Part shown: positions 17,164-26,697 of the stretch, in pieces
Layout: each line of letters starts with the position of its first letter
How positions within the stretch are numbered: the first letter of the stretch is position 1
DNA from: an uncultured Octadecabacter sp.
GTDB taxonomy: Bacteria > Pseudomonadota > Alphaproteobacteria > Rhodobacterales > Rhodobacteraceae
Assembly: GCA_937891785.1 (NCBI GenBank)
Contig: CALAGN010000052.1
Coordinates: 1 to 41,594 of the forward strand
Direction of reading: 5' to 3'
Length of the DNA: 41,594 bases
The notes under the pieces: model-generated
Seen by the model: only the letters and a program-made list of their open reading frames with translations
Told to the model about the DNA's origin: nothing
Database searches by the model: none
Program-made: the position numbers and the translations under genes

Positions 17164-17541
17164 GTGATCCGGCGGATCCAGTCCGGCGGATTGTTTGAGG
17201 ATAAGATCGGCTATTGCCGTGCTGTAGTTGTTGATGGCTGGGTACACGTCTCGGGCACGGTTTGCGGGTTGGATGAAAACGGCACAGAAACAACTGATCC
17301 TGCGATCCAGGCGCAAGGCGCACTCAGGATCATCGCCAAGGCGCTCGCTGATGCGGGGTGCACATTCGCTGATGTGGTTCGGGTGACTTACATGTTGCCC
17401 GACCGCGCTGAATTCGAAGCGTGCTGGCCAATTCTGCGTGACACGTTCGGCGCGAATCCACCCGCCGCAACGATGATCGTATGCGGGTTGATCGCACCTC
17501 AGTTTCGTATCGAAATCGAAGTCACCGCGCGCCAACCGTGA
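17164..17541 (+). CDS. Rid (YjgF/YER057c/UK114) family protein lacking the catalytic arginine
   Basis: 125-residue Rid-fold protein. It has the usual GWVHVSGTVCGLDENG, ALADAGCTFADVVRVTYML and FRIEIEVTARQP segments. Archetypal RidA hydrolyses 2-aminoacrylate-type enamines/imines with an arginine in a PAR-S-C motif (Arg105 in E. coli). Here the same place reads PPAATMIVCG, with Ala for that Arg, so canonical imine deaminase activity is doubtful and it probably belongs to one of the Rid subfamilies without it. Start is GTG 2 bases after the clpX stop. Two other start codons are possible but less well placed. Confidence 0.85.
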   Translation: MIRRIQSGGLFEDKIGYCRAVVVDGWVHVSGTVCGLDENGTETTDPAIQAQGALRIIAKALADAGCTFADVVRVTYMLPDRAEFEACWPILRDTFGANPPAATMIVCGLIAPQFRIEIEVTARQP

Positions 17542-17666
17542 TGCACGGGCGGAAAATTCATATTTTCCGGCACGAACTCTGACCAGTGTTCGCCGAGTCC
17601 CGTGCAAGTGCTGGACCTTTGCGGGCCATTGCGGCATTACATCATCAACCTTATCGGAGCATGACC

Positions 17667-18047
17667 ATGGGCGTTCTTAACTATATCAAACGCATCTTTA
17701 CGTGGTGGGACGGGCAGACGCTTGGCACCCAGCTTTGGACTTGGCGCAAGGGCGTCAAAGTCGGCGAAGATGCCGCAGGTAACATCTATTACAGAACCCA
17801 TGATGATGCCCGCCGTTGGGTTATTTTCAATGGCGAAGTCGAAGCTAGCCGGATCAATCCTGATTGGCACGGCTGGCTGCATCGGACCTGGGACGAGCCG
17901 CCAACCGACAAGCCATTGGCGCACAAAGCTTGGGAAAAACCCCATATGGCCAATATGACTGGCACCGATGCGGCCTATGCGCCGTCGGGTTCATTGCGGC
18001 GCGCGCCCAAAGCCCGCGCCGATTACGAGGCTTGGCGCCCCGAATAG
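17667..18047 (+). CDS. NDUFA12-family NADH:ubiquinone oxidoreductase accessory subunit
   Basis: 126-residue homologue of the mitochondrial Complex I accessory subunit NDUFA12 (B17.2), found in alphaproteobacteria. Recognised from [30 protein letters not shown], the [21 protein letters not shown] core with [10 protein letters not shown], and the C-terminal proline/arginine-rich tail. It is expected on the matrix-side/cytoplasmic face of the peripheral arm. ATGs lie at 17661 and 17667; GGAG at 17656-17659 suits the second (7 bases). mlaD and a DUF2155 gene follow closely; this trio is common in alphaproteobacteria in my recollection. Confidence 0.93.
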   Translation: MGVLNYIKRIFTWWDGQTLGTQLWTWRKGVKVGEDAAGNIYYRTHDDARRWVIFNGEVEASRINPDWHGWLHRTWDEPPTDKPLAHKAWEKPHMANMTGTDAAYAPSGSLRRAPKARADYEAWRPE

Positions 18048-18080
18048 GGCGACCCGAGCGTAACGGTAGCCGAGGGTATG

Positions 18081-18530
18081 ATGCGCGAAAACAAAACCGA
18101 AGTGATCGTAGGCGGCGCTGTTTTGGTGCTGGCTTTGGGATTCCTTGCCTATGCGGCACAGGCTACCGGATTTTCCCGCAGCAGCGGTGGCTATGACCTG
18201 AGCGCGAACTTCCGCTCGGCCGAGGGCGTGAGCGTTGGCACCGACATCCGGCTTGCAGGCGTCAAGATCGGCACAGTTACGGGCATGAGCCTGAACACAG
18301 ATACCTACCGCGCCGAAACACTGTTTACCTTGCAGGACAACGTGCTGATCCCCGACGATTCCGCAGCTGTTGTTGCCTCAGAAGGGTTGCTGGGTGGCAC
18401 ATTCGTCGAAATTGTGCCCGGTGGATCGTTTGAATATTTGGGCGAAGGCGCCGCCATCGAAAATACGCAAGGGGCCGTTGGCTTGATATCGCTCTTGATG
18501 AAATTCGTGTCGGGCGGTGAAGAAGAATGA
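18081..18530 (+). CDS. mlaD: MlaD-like phospholipid-binding MCE protein
   Basis: Periplasmic MCE-domain protein of the Mla outer-membrane lipid asymmetry pathway, 149 residues. One N-terminal membrane anchor (VIVGGAVLVLALGFLAYAAQ) is followed by a single MCE domain (YDLSANFRSAEGVSVGTDIR, LAGVKIGTVTGMSL) and a C-terminal hydrophobic helix, GLISLLMKFVSG, as in E. coli MlaD, where it lines the hexamer pore. Tandem ATGs lie at 18078 and 18081; the GAGGG just upstream fits the second. It overlaps the DUF2155 gene by 4 bases. Partner genes mlaE, mlaF and mlaC are not in the window. Confidence 0.92.
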   Translation: MRENKTEVIVGGAVLVLALGFLAYAAQATGFSRSSGGYDLSANFRSAEGVSVGTDIRLAGVKIGTVTGMSLNTDTYRAETLFTLQDNVLIPDDSAAVVASEGLLGGTFVEIVPGGSFEYLGEGAAIENTQGAVGLISLLMKFVSGGEEE

Positions 18531-18883
18531 TGCGGATTCTTGCCCTTTTGTGCGCGCTTTTTGCGCTGCCGGTCACTGCCCAGCAAGCAAGCAATGCTGA
18601 TGGCGGTGAAATTCGTGTGCTGGACAAGACCACTGGCGTCGTGAGCGATCTTGAGTTTTTGGCGGGCGAAACCCAACGCCTTGGCCACCTTGAGATCACC
18701 ATGGAGGAATGCCGCTTTCCAACTGAAAACCCGTCAGGTGACGCCTATATTTTGCTGACGATTTTCTATCGTGATCTGCCAGATCCGGTGTTTCGTGGCT
18801 GGATGATCGCTTCGGCGCCAGCGATCAACGGGATGAGCCATCCACGTTACGATGTCTGGGCAATGCGCTGCAAGACATCCTGA
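18527..18883 (+). CDS. DUF2155 domain periplasmic protein
   Basis: 118-residue exported protein with a signal peptide (MMRILALLCALFALPVTAQQA, cleavage probably after the first AQ) and a DUF2155 domain. The family marks are IRVLDKTTGVVSDLEFLAGE, LGHLEITMEECRFP and FRGWMIASAPAINGMSHPRY, ending in DVWAMRC. Two cysteines (in EECRFP and AMRCK) are placed to form a disulfide. Function is unknown. Its ATG overlaps the mlaD stop in ATGA, so translation is coupled. The 3' end overlaps the convergent aat gene by 37 bases. Confidence 0.9.
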   Translation: MMRILALLCALFALPVTAQQASNADGGEIRVLDKTTGVVSDLEFLAGETQRLGHLEITMEECRFPTENPSGDAYILLTIFYRDLPDPVFRGWMIASAPAINGMSHPRYDVWAMRCKTS

Positions 18884-19479
18884 GACTGGGCAGAGTCTGG
18901 CCCGGTAAAATCAGCCGATATGTCAATGGCTTGGGTCAATTGCGCGTGATATTGCGCGCGCGAAATTTCTGCCGCGCCTAGGCTTATCAGATGTGGCGTA
19001 GTGAACTGCGTATCAAACAGTACAAAGCCTGCTTGCCGCAACCTGTCGACCAAATAGGCCAGTGCGATTTTTGACCCGTTCACCCGGCGCGAGAACATGC
19101 TTTCACCAAAGAACGCCCCACCAATCGTCAGCCCGAACACGCCGCCTATCAAGGCACCACTCAGATCGCGCACTTCAAGCGAATGGGCAGACCCTATCGC
19201 GTGCAAGGCATCGTAAAGCCCGACAAGTTCGTGGTTGATCCATGTTGTTTCACGATCTGCGCAGGCCGCCACAACACCAGCGAAGTCGCGGTTAACATCG
19301 ACGGAGTAGTCGTCGCGCCGAATCGCCCGCGCGAGCGAGCGCGAGGTGTGAAAGCTGTTTAGTGGAAAGACCCCGCGCTGACGTGGATCGACCCAGAACA
19401 CGTCGGAATCGTCTTGGTGTTCGGCCATTGGAAAAATCCCATTGGCGTAAGCATTGAGCAGCAGAGCAGGGGTCAACAT
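18847..19479 (-). CDS. aat: Leucyl/phenylalanyl-tRNA--protein transferase
   Basis: L/F-transferase of the bacterial N-degron pathway. It adds Leu or Phe from aminoacyl-tRNA to proteins with N-terminal Arg or Lys, making them ClpS/ClpAP substrates. The 210-residue protein has the family core: NAYANGIFPMAEHQDDSDVF, WVDPRQRGVFPL, ETTWINHELVGLYDALH, AHSLEV, GGVFGLTIGGAFFGESMFSR and LFDTQFTTPHLISLGA. It is slightly shorter than E. coli Aat because of a shorter N-terminus, which is usual in alphaproteobacteria. It lies 24 bases downstream of accC and is probably in the accBC operon. Confidence 0.96.
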   Translation of the reverse strand: MLTPALLLNAYANGIFPMAEHQDDSDVFWVDPRQRGVFPLNSFHTSRSLARAIRRDDYSVDVNRDFAGVVAACADRETTWINHELVGLYDALHAIGSAHSLEVRDLSGALIGGVFGLTIGGAFFGESMFSRRVNGSKIALAYLVDRLRQAGFVLFDTQFTTPHLISLGAAEISRAQYHAQLTQAIDISADFTGPDSAQSQDVLQRIAQTS

Positions 19480-19503
19480 CCGCGTGCCGCCGTCATATGC
19501 GCC

Positions 19504-20853
19504 TTAACCTTGCAGGTTTTCTTCAAGCCAATGTTCAAGCCAATGGATGTTGTAGTTCCCGCTGAGAACAGCCTCTTCCTGCAGGAGCGCGTGAAACAAC
19601 GGCACGGTTGTATCGACGCCATCAACGATCAATTCGCCAAGCGCGCGGGCCAGTCGGGCCAATGCTTCGGGGCGGTCGCGGCCATGTACGATCAGTTTGC
19701 CGATCAGGCTGTCGTAATAGGGCGGGATTGAATAGCCGTCATAAAGCGCACTATCCATTCGAACGCCAAGGCCGCCGGGGGCGTGAAATTGCGTAATCCG
19801 GCCTGGACACGGTACAAAGTTTGGCAGCTTTTCAGCGTTGATCCGCACTTCGATGGCATGGCCATTGATTGTCAGGTCATCTTGGCCAAACGACATCGGC
19901 AGCCCTTCGGCCACGCGGATTTGTTCGCGAACCAGATCAACGCCAAAGATGGCCTCGGTCACGGGGTGTTCGACCTGCAAACGGGTGTTCATTTCGATGA
20001 AATAGAACTCGCCGTTTTCAAACAGGAATTCGATCGTGCCTGCGCCAATGTAGTTGATCGCGGCAACGGCATCCGCACAGACCTTGCCGATTTTGGCGCG
20101 TTCTTCGGGCGTGATTGACGGGCCGGGGGCTTCCTCGAATACTTTTTGGTGGCGGCGCTGAAGCGAGCAATCACGCTCGCCCAGATGTACGGCCTTGCCC
20201 TTGCCGTCGCCGAACACCTGAATTTCGATGTGGCGCGGGGTGGTCAGATATTTCTCGATATAAACTTCGTCGTTGCCAAAGTTAGACTTACCCTCGGCGC
20301 GCGCGGTCTGGAATGCAGATTTCATGTCAGCGGCGGTTTGGGCCACTTTCATGCCTTTGCCACCACCGCCAGCCGTGGCCTTTATGATAACCGGATAGCC
20401 CATTGCGGCGCCGATTTTTTCGGCCTCTTCCAGTGTCGCGACACCGCCATCAGAGCCGGGCACGCAGGGCACGCCAAGTGCCTTCATCGTGTCTTTGGCC
20501 GTGATTTTGTCGCCCATCGTGCGAATGTGATCGGCGGTGGGGCCGATAAACGTTAGGCCGTGGTCCTGCACGATCTGAACGAAATTCGCGTTTTCAGACA
20601 TGAAGCCATAGCCCGGATGGATCGCTTGTGCGCCGGTGATTTCACACGCCGAAATGATCGCTGGGATCGATAGATATGAGAGCGCGGAGGACGGCGGGCC
20701 AATGCAGACCGATTCATCAGCCATGCGCACATGCATCGCGTCGCTGTCAGCGGTGGAATGCACCGCGACCGATTTGATGCCCATTTCACGGCAGGCACGG
20801 ATCACGCGCAATGCGATTTCGCCACGGTTGGCAATCAGGATTTTGTCGAACAT
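19504..20853 (-). CDS. accC: Acetyl-CoA carboxylase biotin carboxylase subunit
   Basis: ATP-grasp enzyme that carboxylates biotin on AccB, the first half-reaction of acetyl-CoA carboxylase, which commits carbon to fatty acids. The 449-residue protein has the N-terminal [20 protein letters not shown], the glycine-rich ATP loop [35 protein letters not shown], and the active-site stretch [20 protein letters not shown]. Full length, no damage. It follows accB by 8 bases. The carboxyltransferase genes accA and accD are not in this window, as is usual. Confidence 0.97.
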   Translation of the reverse strand: MFDKILIANRGEIALRVIRACREMGIKSVAVHSTADSDAMHVRMADESVCIGPPSSALSYLSIPAIISACEITGAQAIHPGYGFMSENANFVQIVQDHGLTFIGPTADHIRTMGDKITAKDTMKALGVPCVPGSDGGVATLEEAEKIGAAMGYPVIIKATAGGGGKGMKVAQTAADMKSAFQTARAEGKSNFGNDEVYIEKYLTTPRHIEIQVFGDGKGKAVHLGERDCSLQRRHQKVFEEAPGPSITPEERAKIGKVCADAVAAINYIGAGTIEFLFENGEFYFIEMNTRLQVEHPVTEAIFGVDLVREQIRVAEGLPMSFGQDDLTINGHAIEVRINAEKLPNFVPCPGRITQFHAPGGLGVRMDSALYDGYSIPPYYDSLIGKLIVHGRDRPEALARLARALGELIVDGVDTTVPLFHALLQEEAVLSGNYNIHWLEHWLEENLQG

Positions 20854-20861
20854 GGGCGGCC

Positions 20862-21344
20862 CTATTCGATGATCATTAACGGAGAGCCGAATTCGACCGG
20901 CGCGCCGTCATCTACCATAATCCGCTTGACCGTGCCGGACTTGGGCGCGGGGATATGGTTCATGGTTTTCATCGCTTCGATGATCATCAGCGTGTCGCCT
21001 TCGTTGACCGATTGGCCGACGGCGACAAACGGGGCGGCATCGGGTTCAGCGGACATGTAGCAGGTGCCGACCATTGGTGATGTGACTGCACCGGGAAGGC
21101 TTGCGGGGTCTTCGCTGGCGACGGCAACTGGCGCGGCGGCGGCAGGCGCGGCGGCCATAGGTGCTGCGGCGGCCATTTGCGTGATGACCTGCTGGGGCTG
21201 TTGGCGGCTGACGCGCACATTCAGGCTGTCGTTATCGCCGTATTCACGTTTGACCTGTAGTTCGGTCAGATCATTGGCGCGCAGTAGTTCTGCGAGCGCT
21301 TCGATAAAGCTGACATCAGCGTCATGCGTAGTCTTTTTGGTCAT
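20862..21344 (-). CDS. accB: Acetyl-CoA carboxylase biotin carboxyl carrier protein
   Basis: Biotin carrier of acetyl-CoA carboxylase, 160 residues. An N-terminal helical segment is followed by an Ala/Pro-rich flexible linker (about residues 57-77) and a C-terminal biotinyl domain with the biotinylation site EAMKTMN (Lys126) and the characteristic protruding-thumb residues near [16 protein letters not shown]. The frame is open to 21428, but [17 protein letters not shown] with GGGGAA 5 bases upstream is the correct start. It is first in the minus-strand operon accB-accC-aat. Confidence 0.97.
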   Translation of the reverse strand: MTKKTTHDADVSFIEALAELLRANDLTELQVKREYGDNDSLNVRVSRQQPQQVITQMAAAAPMAAAPAAAAPVAVASEDPASLPGAVTSPMVGTCYMSAEPDAAPFVAVGQSVNEGDTLMIIEAMKTMNHIPAPKSGTVKRIMVDDGAPVEFGSPLMIIE

Positions 21345-21473
21345 GAAATTCCCCGGCCTGTTACCCGTTTGATCCGTTCGCGCGGCGCGAATGTGGCGCG
21401 CATATCCGAGGCTTATACGCCAAGCCACGGCATGTGGAAAGCGTCAGCGGCGGGGAAAATGACCAAAGGCAGA

Positions 21474-21788
21474 TCAGGTCTGGTTGCTCGACCCGCCTTG
21501 CGGGTCGTTAGCCACCGTTTCGACAAGTCTTGCGTCAGGCCGGGACTGCGGCAAGATCGTTACGCCGTAGGGTTTGAGCACCCTTTCGACGGGCTGCACC
21601 GCGTTGGCATTAGGCATCAACAGGCTTTGACTGACAACGCATCGCGGGCCGTTATCTGGCGGGATTGGCACGGCAATTTCAGGGTGCGGGTCGCGGCGTG
21701 TGACCGCGCCATCCGCACTCGGGCGTTGATCTGGTTCAACGCGCGGCGCACTGGACGCAGGCGCATGGTTAACAACTTGGATTTCCAT
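21474..21788 (-). CDS. Hypothetical protein, proline-rich, 104 residues
   Basis: A possible small gene in the 592-base gap between accB and acs. It has an ATG with CGGAG 7 bases upstream and a proline- and valine-rich sequence (HAPASSAPRVEPDQRPSADG, YGVTILPQSRPDARLVETVA). No signal peptide, membrane segment or known domain is seen. An overlapping plus-strand frame (21324-21803) is the alternative, but it lacks a ribosome site and reads as arginine-rich shadow. Support is limited to the start context and plausible composition. Confidence 0.4.
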   Translation of the reverse strand: MEIQVVNHAPASSAPRVEPDQRPSADGAVTRRDPHPEIAVPIPPDNGPRCVVSQSLLMPNANAVQPVERVLKPYGVTILPQSRPDARLVETVANDPQGGSSNQT

Positions 21789-21891
21789 CGTGGACTCCGT
21801 TAGACGAAGCCCCGACCGAACATGGATATTCGGTCATCTTTATTGCCAATGGGTTAATGTGGCCGTGTTTCGCACCCGATGGTTAACGGCA

Positions 21892-21917
21892 AAAGGCCCG
21901 CACGACGGCGGGCCTTT
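21892..21917 (-). terminator. Intrinsic terminator of acs
   Basis: AAAGGCCCGC (21892-21901) and GCGGGCCTTT (21908-21917) form a perfect 10-bp stem with a 6-base loop, 19 bases beyond the acs stop. Read on the minus strand, the stem ends in CCTTTT, giving the short T run of an intrinsic terminator. It closes the ABC transporter-acs operon. Confidence 0.85.
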
Positions 21918-21936
21918 CACAAGACTTGCATGGCTT

Positions 21937-23886
21937 TTAGACTTTGTTCATCCGATTTTCGATCAGATCATCCACGACCGATGGATCGGCCAAAGTTGAC
22001 GTATCACCCAAAGCACCAAAATCATTCTCGGCGATCTTGCGCAGGATACGGCGCATGATTTTGCCCGAGCGGGTTTTTGGCAGGCCGGGGGCCCATTGGA
22101 TCAGGTCAGGCTTGGCGATGGGGCCGATTTCCGTGCGGACCCACTTTTCAAGCTCTTTGCGCAGTTCTTCGCTTGGTTCCTGATCGTTCATCAGCGTGAC
22201 ATAGGCATAGATGCCTTGGCCCTTGATGTCGTGCGGATAGCCCACAACGGCGGCCTCGGCTACTTTGGCGTGGGCGACCAGCGCAGATTCGACCTCGGCG
22301 GTGCCCATACGGTGGCCAGACACGTTGATCACGTCATCAACGCGGCCCGTTATCCAGTAATCGCCGTCTTCATCACGGCGACAGCCATCACCGGAAAAGT
22401 AGTAGCCTTTGTAGTCCCCGAAATAGGTCTTCTGGAAGCGTTCGTGATCGCCCCAGATTGTGCGCATCTGGCCGGGCCAGCTGTCTTTGAAGCACAGAAC
22501 GCCTTCGACGCCATTGCCTAAGATTTCCTCTCCGGTTTGCGGATCAAGAACCACGGGCAGCACACCAAAGAACGGTTGTTGCGCGGCACCGGGTTTCAGA
22601 TCTGTCGCGCCGGGCAGGGGGGTCAGCATGTGGCCACCTGTTTCGGTCTGCCAGAATGTATCAACGATCGGGCAATTTCCCTTGCCGACCACTTCGTTAT
22701 ACCAGTTCCAAGCTTCGGGGTTGATCGGCTCACCAACAGTGCCCAGCAAACGCAGGCTGCTCAGGTCATGCTTTTCCACCCATTCCTTGCCGGCACCAAT
22801 AAGGGCGCGAATGGCCGTGGGGGCGGTGTAGAACTGGTTAACGCTATGCTTGGCGCAGACCTCCCAGAAACGACCGGCATCAGGGTAGGTTGGTACGCCT
22901 TCGAACATGATTGTGGTGGCACCATTGGCCAGCGGGCCATAGACGATATAGCTGTGGCCCGTGACCCAGCCCACATCGGCCGTGCACCAGAAGACATCGC
23001 CTTCGTGGTAATCAAAGACGTATTCGTGGGTCATCGCCGCATAAGTCAGATACCCGCCAGAGGTATGCACGACCCCCTTGGGCTGGCCGGTTGACCCGGA
23101 CGTATACAGAATGAACAGCGGGTCTTCGGCGTTCATTTCGGCGGGTTTGCAGTAGTCATCCGCCTCAAGCAGCATTTCGTTATAGTCATAGTCGCGATCG
23201 GCAATCCATGTGGTCTGCCCACCTGTTCGTTTTACGACGAGGCATTTGACGGTGTCCTTGCAGTGCAGCAGGGCGGCGTCGGTATTGGATTTCAGCGGCG
23301 TGGATCGGCCAGCGCGCGGGGCGTGGTCAGCCGTAATCACAACCTTTGCGTCACAGCCATTGATCCGCGATCCAAGCGCGTCAGGGCTGAAACCGGCAAA
23401 GACAATGGAATGCACGGCACCGATCCGCGCACAGGCCAACATCGCATAGGCGGCCTCGGGGATCATAGGCAGATAGATGACAACGCGGTCGCCTTTGCGC
23501 ACGCCCATCGTTTCAAGGATATTTGCCATGCGGCACACGCGATTTTGCAACTGGCGATACGTGATGTGCAGGGCTTCGTCTTTGCGATCATCTGGCTCCC
23601 AGATGATCGCTGTTTGATCACCGCGGGTTTCCACATGGCGATCAACACAATTAGCGGCGACGTTCAGGGTGCCGTCCTTGTACCAGTTGATATCAACTTT
23701 GCCGAATTCAAAGGTGGTGTCCTTAACCGATGTATAGGGTTTGATCCAATCAATGCGCTTGCCGTGCTCGCCCCAGAATGCATCGGGGTCGGCCATAGAA
23801 GCGGCATACATCGTTTTGTAGGTGTCCGCGTCGATATGGGCGCGGGCGATTGTTTTGGCGGAAGGCGGATATGTCTTGGAGGTCAT
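21937..23886 (-). CDS. acs: Acetate--CoA ligase (acetyl-CoA synthetase)
   Basis: AMP-forming acetyl-CoA synthetase, turning acetate, ATP and CoA into acetyl-CoA through acetyl-AMP. The 649-residue protein has the N-terminal [15 protein letters not shown], the adenylate-forming core motif [20 protein letters not shown], the acetate-pocket region with [20 protein letters not shown], the hinge [20 protein letters not shown], and the C-terminal TRSGKIMRR with Lys609, the residue whose acetylation silences Acs in Salmonella. It follows the ATPase gene by 70 bases on the same strand and ends at a strong terminator, so it is probably the last gene of the transporter operon. Confidence 0.97.
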   Translation of the reverse strand: MTSKTYPPSAKTIARAHIDADTYKTMYAASMADPDAFWGEHGKRIDWIKPYTSVKDTTFEFGKVDINWYKDGTLNVAANCVDRHVETRGDQTAIIWEPDDRKDEALHITYRQLQNRVCRMANILETMGVRKGDRVVIYLPMIPEAAYAMLACARIGAVHSIVFAGFSPDALGSRINGCDAKVVITADHAPRAGRSTPLKSNTDAALLHCKDTVKCLVVKRTGGQTTWIADRDYDYNEMLLEADDYCKPAEMNAEDPLFILYTSGSTGQPKGVVHTSGGYLTYAAMTHEYVFDYHEGDVFWCTADVGWVTGHSYIVYGPLANGATTIMFEGVPTYPDAGRFWEVCAKHSVNQFYTAPTAIRALIGAGKEWVEKHDLSSLRLLGTVGEPINPEAWNWYNEVVGKGNCPIVDTFWQTETGGHMLTPLPGATDLKPGAAQQPFFGVLPVVLDPQTGEEILGNGVEGVLCFKDSWPGQMRTIWGDHERFQKTYFGDYKGYYFSGDGCRRDEDGDYWITGRVDDVINVSGHRMGTAEVESALVAHAKVAEAAVVGYPHDIKGQGIYAYVTLMNDQEPSEELRKELEKWVRTEIGPIAKPDLIQWAPGLPKTRSGKIMRRILRKIAENDFGALGDTSTLADPSVVDDLIENRMNKV

Positions 23887-23956
23887 GACTGTCCCTTACA
23901 GTTTGGTCAGTGTCATAATATTTGGGTCTTTTGGCCCGCGCGTGCAAGGCTATCAT

Positions 23957-24706
23957 TTAGATGGCCAGATATTGCGCACGCAGATCGGCGTTCTCAAGAA
24001 CCTCTTTCGCCGAACCGTCATAGACGACCGAGCCGGTATCAAGGATCACAGCGCGATCAGCCAGTTTCAGCGCGGCCAAAGCGTTTTGTTCAACGATGAC
24101 TGTGGTAATACCTTGATCGCGGATAATCCCCAATGTCTTGGCGATTTCCTGCACGATCACTGGGGCAAGCCCCTCGTAGGGTTCGTCAAGCAACAGCACC
24201 TTGATGTCGCGGCACAGCGCGCGCGCGATGGCCAGCATTTGCTGCTCGCCACCTGACAGGGTCACGCCGTCTTGCTTACGTCGCTCTCCCAGACGCGGGA
24301 ACAGGTCATAGACCCGATCAAGCGACCAGCCAATCGGTGGTGCAATCTGCGCCAGTTGCAGGTTTTCCTCGACCGTGAGGCCGGCGATGATGCGGCGGTC
24401 TTCGGGCACCAGCGCGATCCCCGCTGCCGAGGCCTGATGGGCCTTCATTTCGTGCAGGGGTCTGTGATCAAGCCAGATTTCGCCATGTTTCAGGGCCGGA
24501 TCATCAAGCCGCGCGATCGTGCGCAGAGTTGATGTCTTGCCCGCACCGTTGCGGCCCAGAAGGGCCAGAATTTCGCCCTCGTGGATGTTAAAACTGACGT
24601 TCTGGACGATGTAGCTTTCGCCGTAATAAGCCTCGATTTCCCAGACGCTTAGAAAAGCAGGGTGGGTGGCCGCGTTATTGGCGTGTTTGTTGAATGGAGC
24701 GTTCAT
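23957..24706 (-). CDS. LivF-like ABC transporter ATPase
   Basis: ATP-binding subunit of a branched-chain-amino-acid-type (HAAT family) importer, 249 residues. It has Walker A LLGRNGAGKTS, the Q-loop region, the signature TLSGGEQQMLAIARALC, Walker B VKVLLLDEPYEGLAP-like (IKVLLLDEPYEGLAP) and the switch His replaced region TVIVEQN, as usual for LivF. An N-terminal extension of about 25 residues (MNAPFNKHANNAATHPAFLS) precedes the domain. It is the fifth gene of the operon, 9 bases after the LivG-like gene and 70 before acs. Confidence 0.92.
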   Translation of the reverse strand: MNAPFNKHANNAATHPAFLSVWEIEAYYGESYIVQNVSFNIHEGEILALLGRNGAGKTSTLRTIARLDDPALKHGEIWLDHRPLHEMKAHQASAAGIALVPEDRRIIAGLTVEENLQLAQIAPPIGWSLDRVYDLFPRLGERRKQDGVTLSGGEQQMLAIARALCRDIKVLLLDEPYEGLAPVIVQEIAKTLGIIRDQGITTVIVEQNALAALKLADRAVILDTGSVVYDGSAKEVLENADLRAQYLAI

Positions 24707-24715
24707 ATCGGTTCC

Positions 24716-25474
24716 TTACACCTGTGCTTCGCCAAGATAGGCTTCGCGGACCTTCGGGTGGTTCTTGATCTTGTCAGGGGTGTCCTCGACAAGTGGCATA
24801 CCCTGCGCCAAAACGGTGATACGGTCAGCAAGACTAAACACCACGTTCATGTCGTGTTCAATGATCGCCATGGTAATACCGCGCTGCGTGCGAATATCTT
24901 TCAGCAGCTGGATCGTGTTTTCGGTATCGGCGCGCGCCATGCCTGCTGTTGGTTCGTCCAACAGCAAAAGGCGTGGTTCTTGCACAAGGCACATCGCCAT
25001 CTCGAGGCGACGTTTGTCACCGCGCGACATGGACGATGCAATCATATGCCGCTTATCAAGCATATTGACCTCTTCAAGCATCTTCTCGGCTTGCTCGATC
25101 ATGTCTTTTTCCGAGGCAAAGCTTTCCAATGCGTGCAGGCGATAAGCGCCGTCCCGTTTTGCAAAGCAGGGGATCAGCACGTTTTCCATCACAGTCAGAT
25201 TAATAAAGATTTCCGGTGTCTGAAACACGCGGGAAATACCCATCTGCGTGATCTCGAACGGTTTGAGACCCAGCACTGACTTGCCGTCAAACATGACAGA
25301 TCCAGAGTCGGGGATCAGTTTTCCCACCAGCACGTTGAGGAGGGTGGATTTGCCGGCCCCGTTGGGGCCGATAATCGCGTGGACGGTGTTTTCCTGAACG
25401 CTCAGGTTGACGTCACCCAGCGCCTGCAAACCACCAAAGCGTTTGTTGATGCCTTTTACTTCAAGGATACCCAT
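24716..25474 (-). CDS. LivG-like ABC transporter ATPase
   Basis: Second ATP-binding subunit of the HAAT-type importer, 252 residues. It has Walker A IIGPNGAGKSTLLNVLVG, the LivG-type interaction segment GISRVFQTPEIFINLTVMEN, Walker B LLLLDEPTAGMA and the switch histidine IIEHDMNVVF. The signature motif reads SSMSRGDKRRLEMAMCL instead of the common LSxGxQ form, an unusual variant that seems to be a subgroup mark rather than damage. It lies 11 bases after the LivM-like gene and 9 before the LivF-like gene. Confidence 0.92.
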   Translation of the reverse strand: MGILEVKGINKRFGGLQALGDVNLSVQENTVHAIIGPNGAGKSTLLNVLVGKLIPDSGSVMFDGKSVLGLKPFEITQMGISRVFQTPEIFINLTVMENVLIPCFAKRDGAYRLHALESFASEKDMIEQAEKMLEEVNMLDKRHMIASSMSRGDKRRLEMAMCLVQEPRLLLLDEPTAGMARADTENTIQLLKDIRTQRGITMAIIEHDMNVVFSLADRITVLAQGMPLVEDTPDKIKNHPKVREAYLGEAQV

Positions 25475-25485
25475 TTACGTTCTCC

Positions 25486-26694
25486 TTATTCAGCTGGTTT
25501 GGTGGCGCCGTTTGCGGCGTCGGTTGATTTCTTGCGGCGGAAAAGCCGCCCGATGCGCTGCCCGCCTTCGACAAGGCCACCCGGTAGAAAGATCACAACT
25601 GCCATGAACAACAGACCCAAGGTCAGGTGCCAGCCTTTGCCGATGAACGGGTGAATGATTGTGACCAGTAGATTGTCGAGCCAGTCGGGCATGAAAGCAA
25701 ACCAATTATGAAGAATGCCGTCGTTGATCTTGGACACGATGTTTTCGAGATATTTGATCAATCCAGCGCCCAGCACTGGCCCGATTAACGTTCCAACACC
25801 ACCCAGGATCGACATCACGACGATTTCACCTGAAGCCGTCCAGAACATCCGCTCGGCCCCGGTAAGTGGGTCCATTGCCGACAACAAACCGCCTGCAAGC
25901 CCCGCATACATCCCCGAGATCACAAAAGCTGCAAGCATATAGGGTTTGGTATTCAGGCCGGTATAGTGCATCCGCGTCTGGTTCGATTTGATCGCCCGCA
26001 GCATCAACCCAAAGGGCGAGCGGAAGATGCGGATCGACAGATAAAACGCGGCAATCATAAAGATAGCGGACAGGTAGTATCCGTTCTGGAAAATAAAGCT
26101 CCAGCCACCGACGTTCCATGTGGACGAGCCGTTCATGGTAATCCCGAAAAGGTGAGGCACAGTGGGGTCACCCGCTGACATCAGGATTTGCGGATCGTCG
26201 TTATAGACCTGCAAGCCGGTTTCCCCGTTCGTGACGGTGATGCCAAACATCCGGCCCAGGAGGTCGGAATAGGCGATGGCATACATCATCTGCGCAAAGG
26301 CCAGCGTCAGGATCGAGAAGTAGATCCCGGATCGCCGCAGCGACACATAGCCGATCACGACCGAAACCAGGCCCGCGACAATGACCGACAACAGAATCGC
26401 AGGGACGATGTTGTAAGACAGCAGCTTGAACATCCAGACCGCTGCGTAAGACCCGATGCCAAGGAAAGCCGCGTGCCCAAACGACAGGTAGCCTGTCAGA
26501 CCGAACAAAAGGTTAAAGCCGATCACAAGGATGCCAAAAATGACAAACCGCTGCATCAGGGCGGGATAACCTGCGTTGAAGCTTTCTCCGAGAGCCGAGG
26601 CATCGGGAAACGGGTTCAGCAGGATAGGAGCGGCCAATGTGAGAATCGCAATCACAATGAACATCTTGAGATCGTGAGAGTTGAGACCGAGCAT
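25486..26694 (-). CDS. LivM-like ABC transporter permease
   Basis: Membrane subunit of the HAAT-type importer, 402 residues with about 9-10 helices. It has the LivM-type signature [20 protein letters not shown], the cytoplasmic coupling region [20 protein letters not shown], and [18 protein letters not shown]. Compared with a standard LivM it has an extra periplasmic stretch (about residues 150-205, between helices) and a basic C-terminal tail. It follows the LivH-like gene by 3 bases. Confidence 0.92.
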   Translation of the reverse strand: MLGLNSHDLKMFIVIAILTLAAPILLNPFPDASALGESFNAGYPALMQRFVIFGILVIGFNLLFGLTGYLSFGHAAFLGIGSYAAVWMFKLLSYNIVPAILLSVIVAGLVSVVIGYVSLRRSGIYFSILTLAFAQMMYAIAYSDLLGRMFGITVTNGETGLQVYNDDPQILMSAGDPTVPHLFGITMNGSSTWNVGGWSFIFQNGYYLSAIFMIAAFYLSIRIFRSPFGLMLRAIKSNQTRMHYTGLNTKPYMLAAFVISGMYAGLAGGLLSAMDPLTGAERMFWTASGEIVVMSILGGVGTLIGPVLGAGLIKYLENIVSKINDGILHNWFAFMPDWLDNLLVTIIHPFIGKGWHLTLGLLFMAVVIFLPGGLVEGGQRIGRLFRRKKSTDAANGATKPAE

Positions 26695-26697
26695 AGT

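Noticed and set aside
16504-17637. 377-residue minus-strand frame opposite clpX and the Rid gene
   Set aside because: Covers parts of two conserved genes and is serine/arginine-rich shadow sequence.
21324-21803. 159-residue plus-strand frame between accB and acs
   Set aside because: Begins inside accB, lacks a ribosome site and is arginine-rich; the minus-strand frame at 21474-21788 is the better candidate.
23263-24099. 278-residue plus-strand frame opposite acs and the LivF-like gene
   Set aside because: Crosses two conserved genes on the other strand; no ribosome site or recognised domain.
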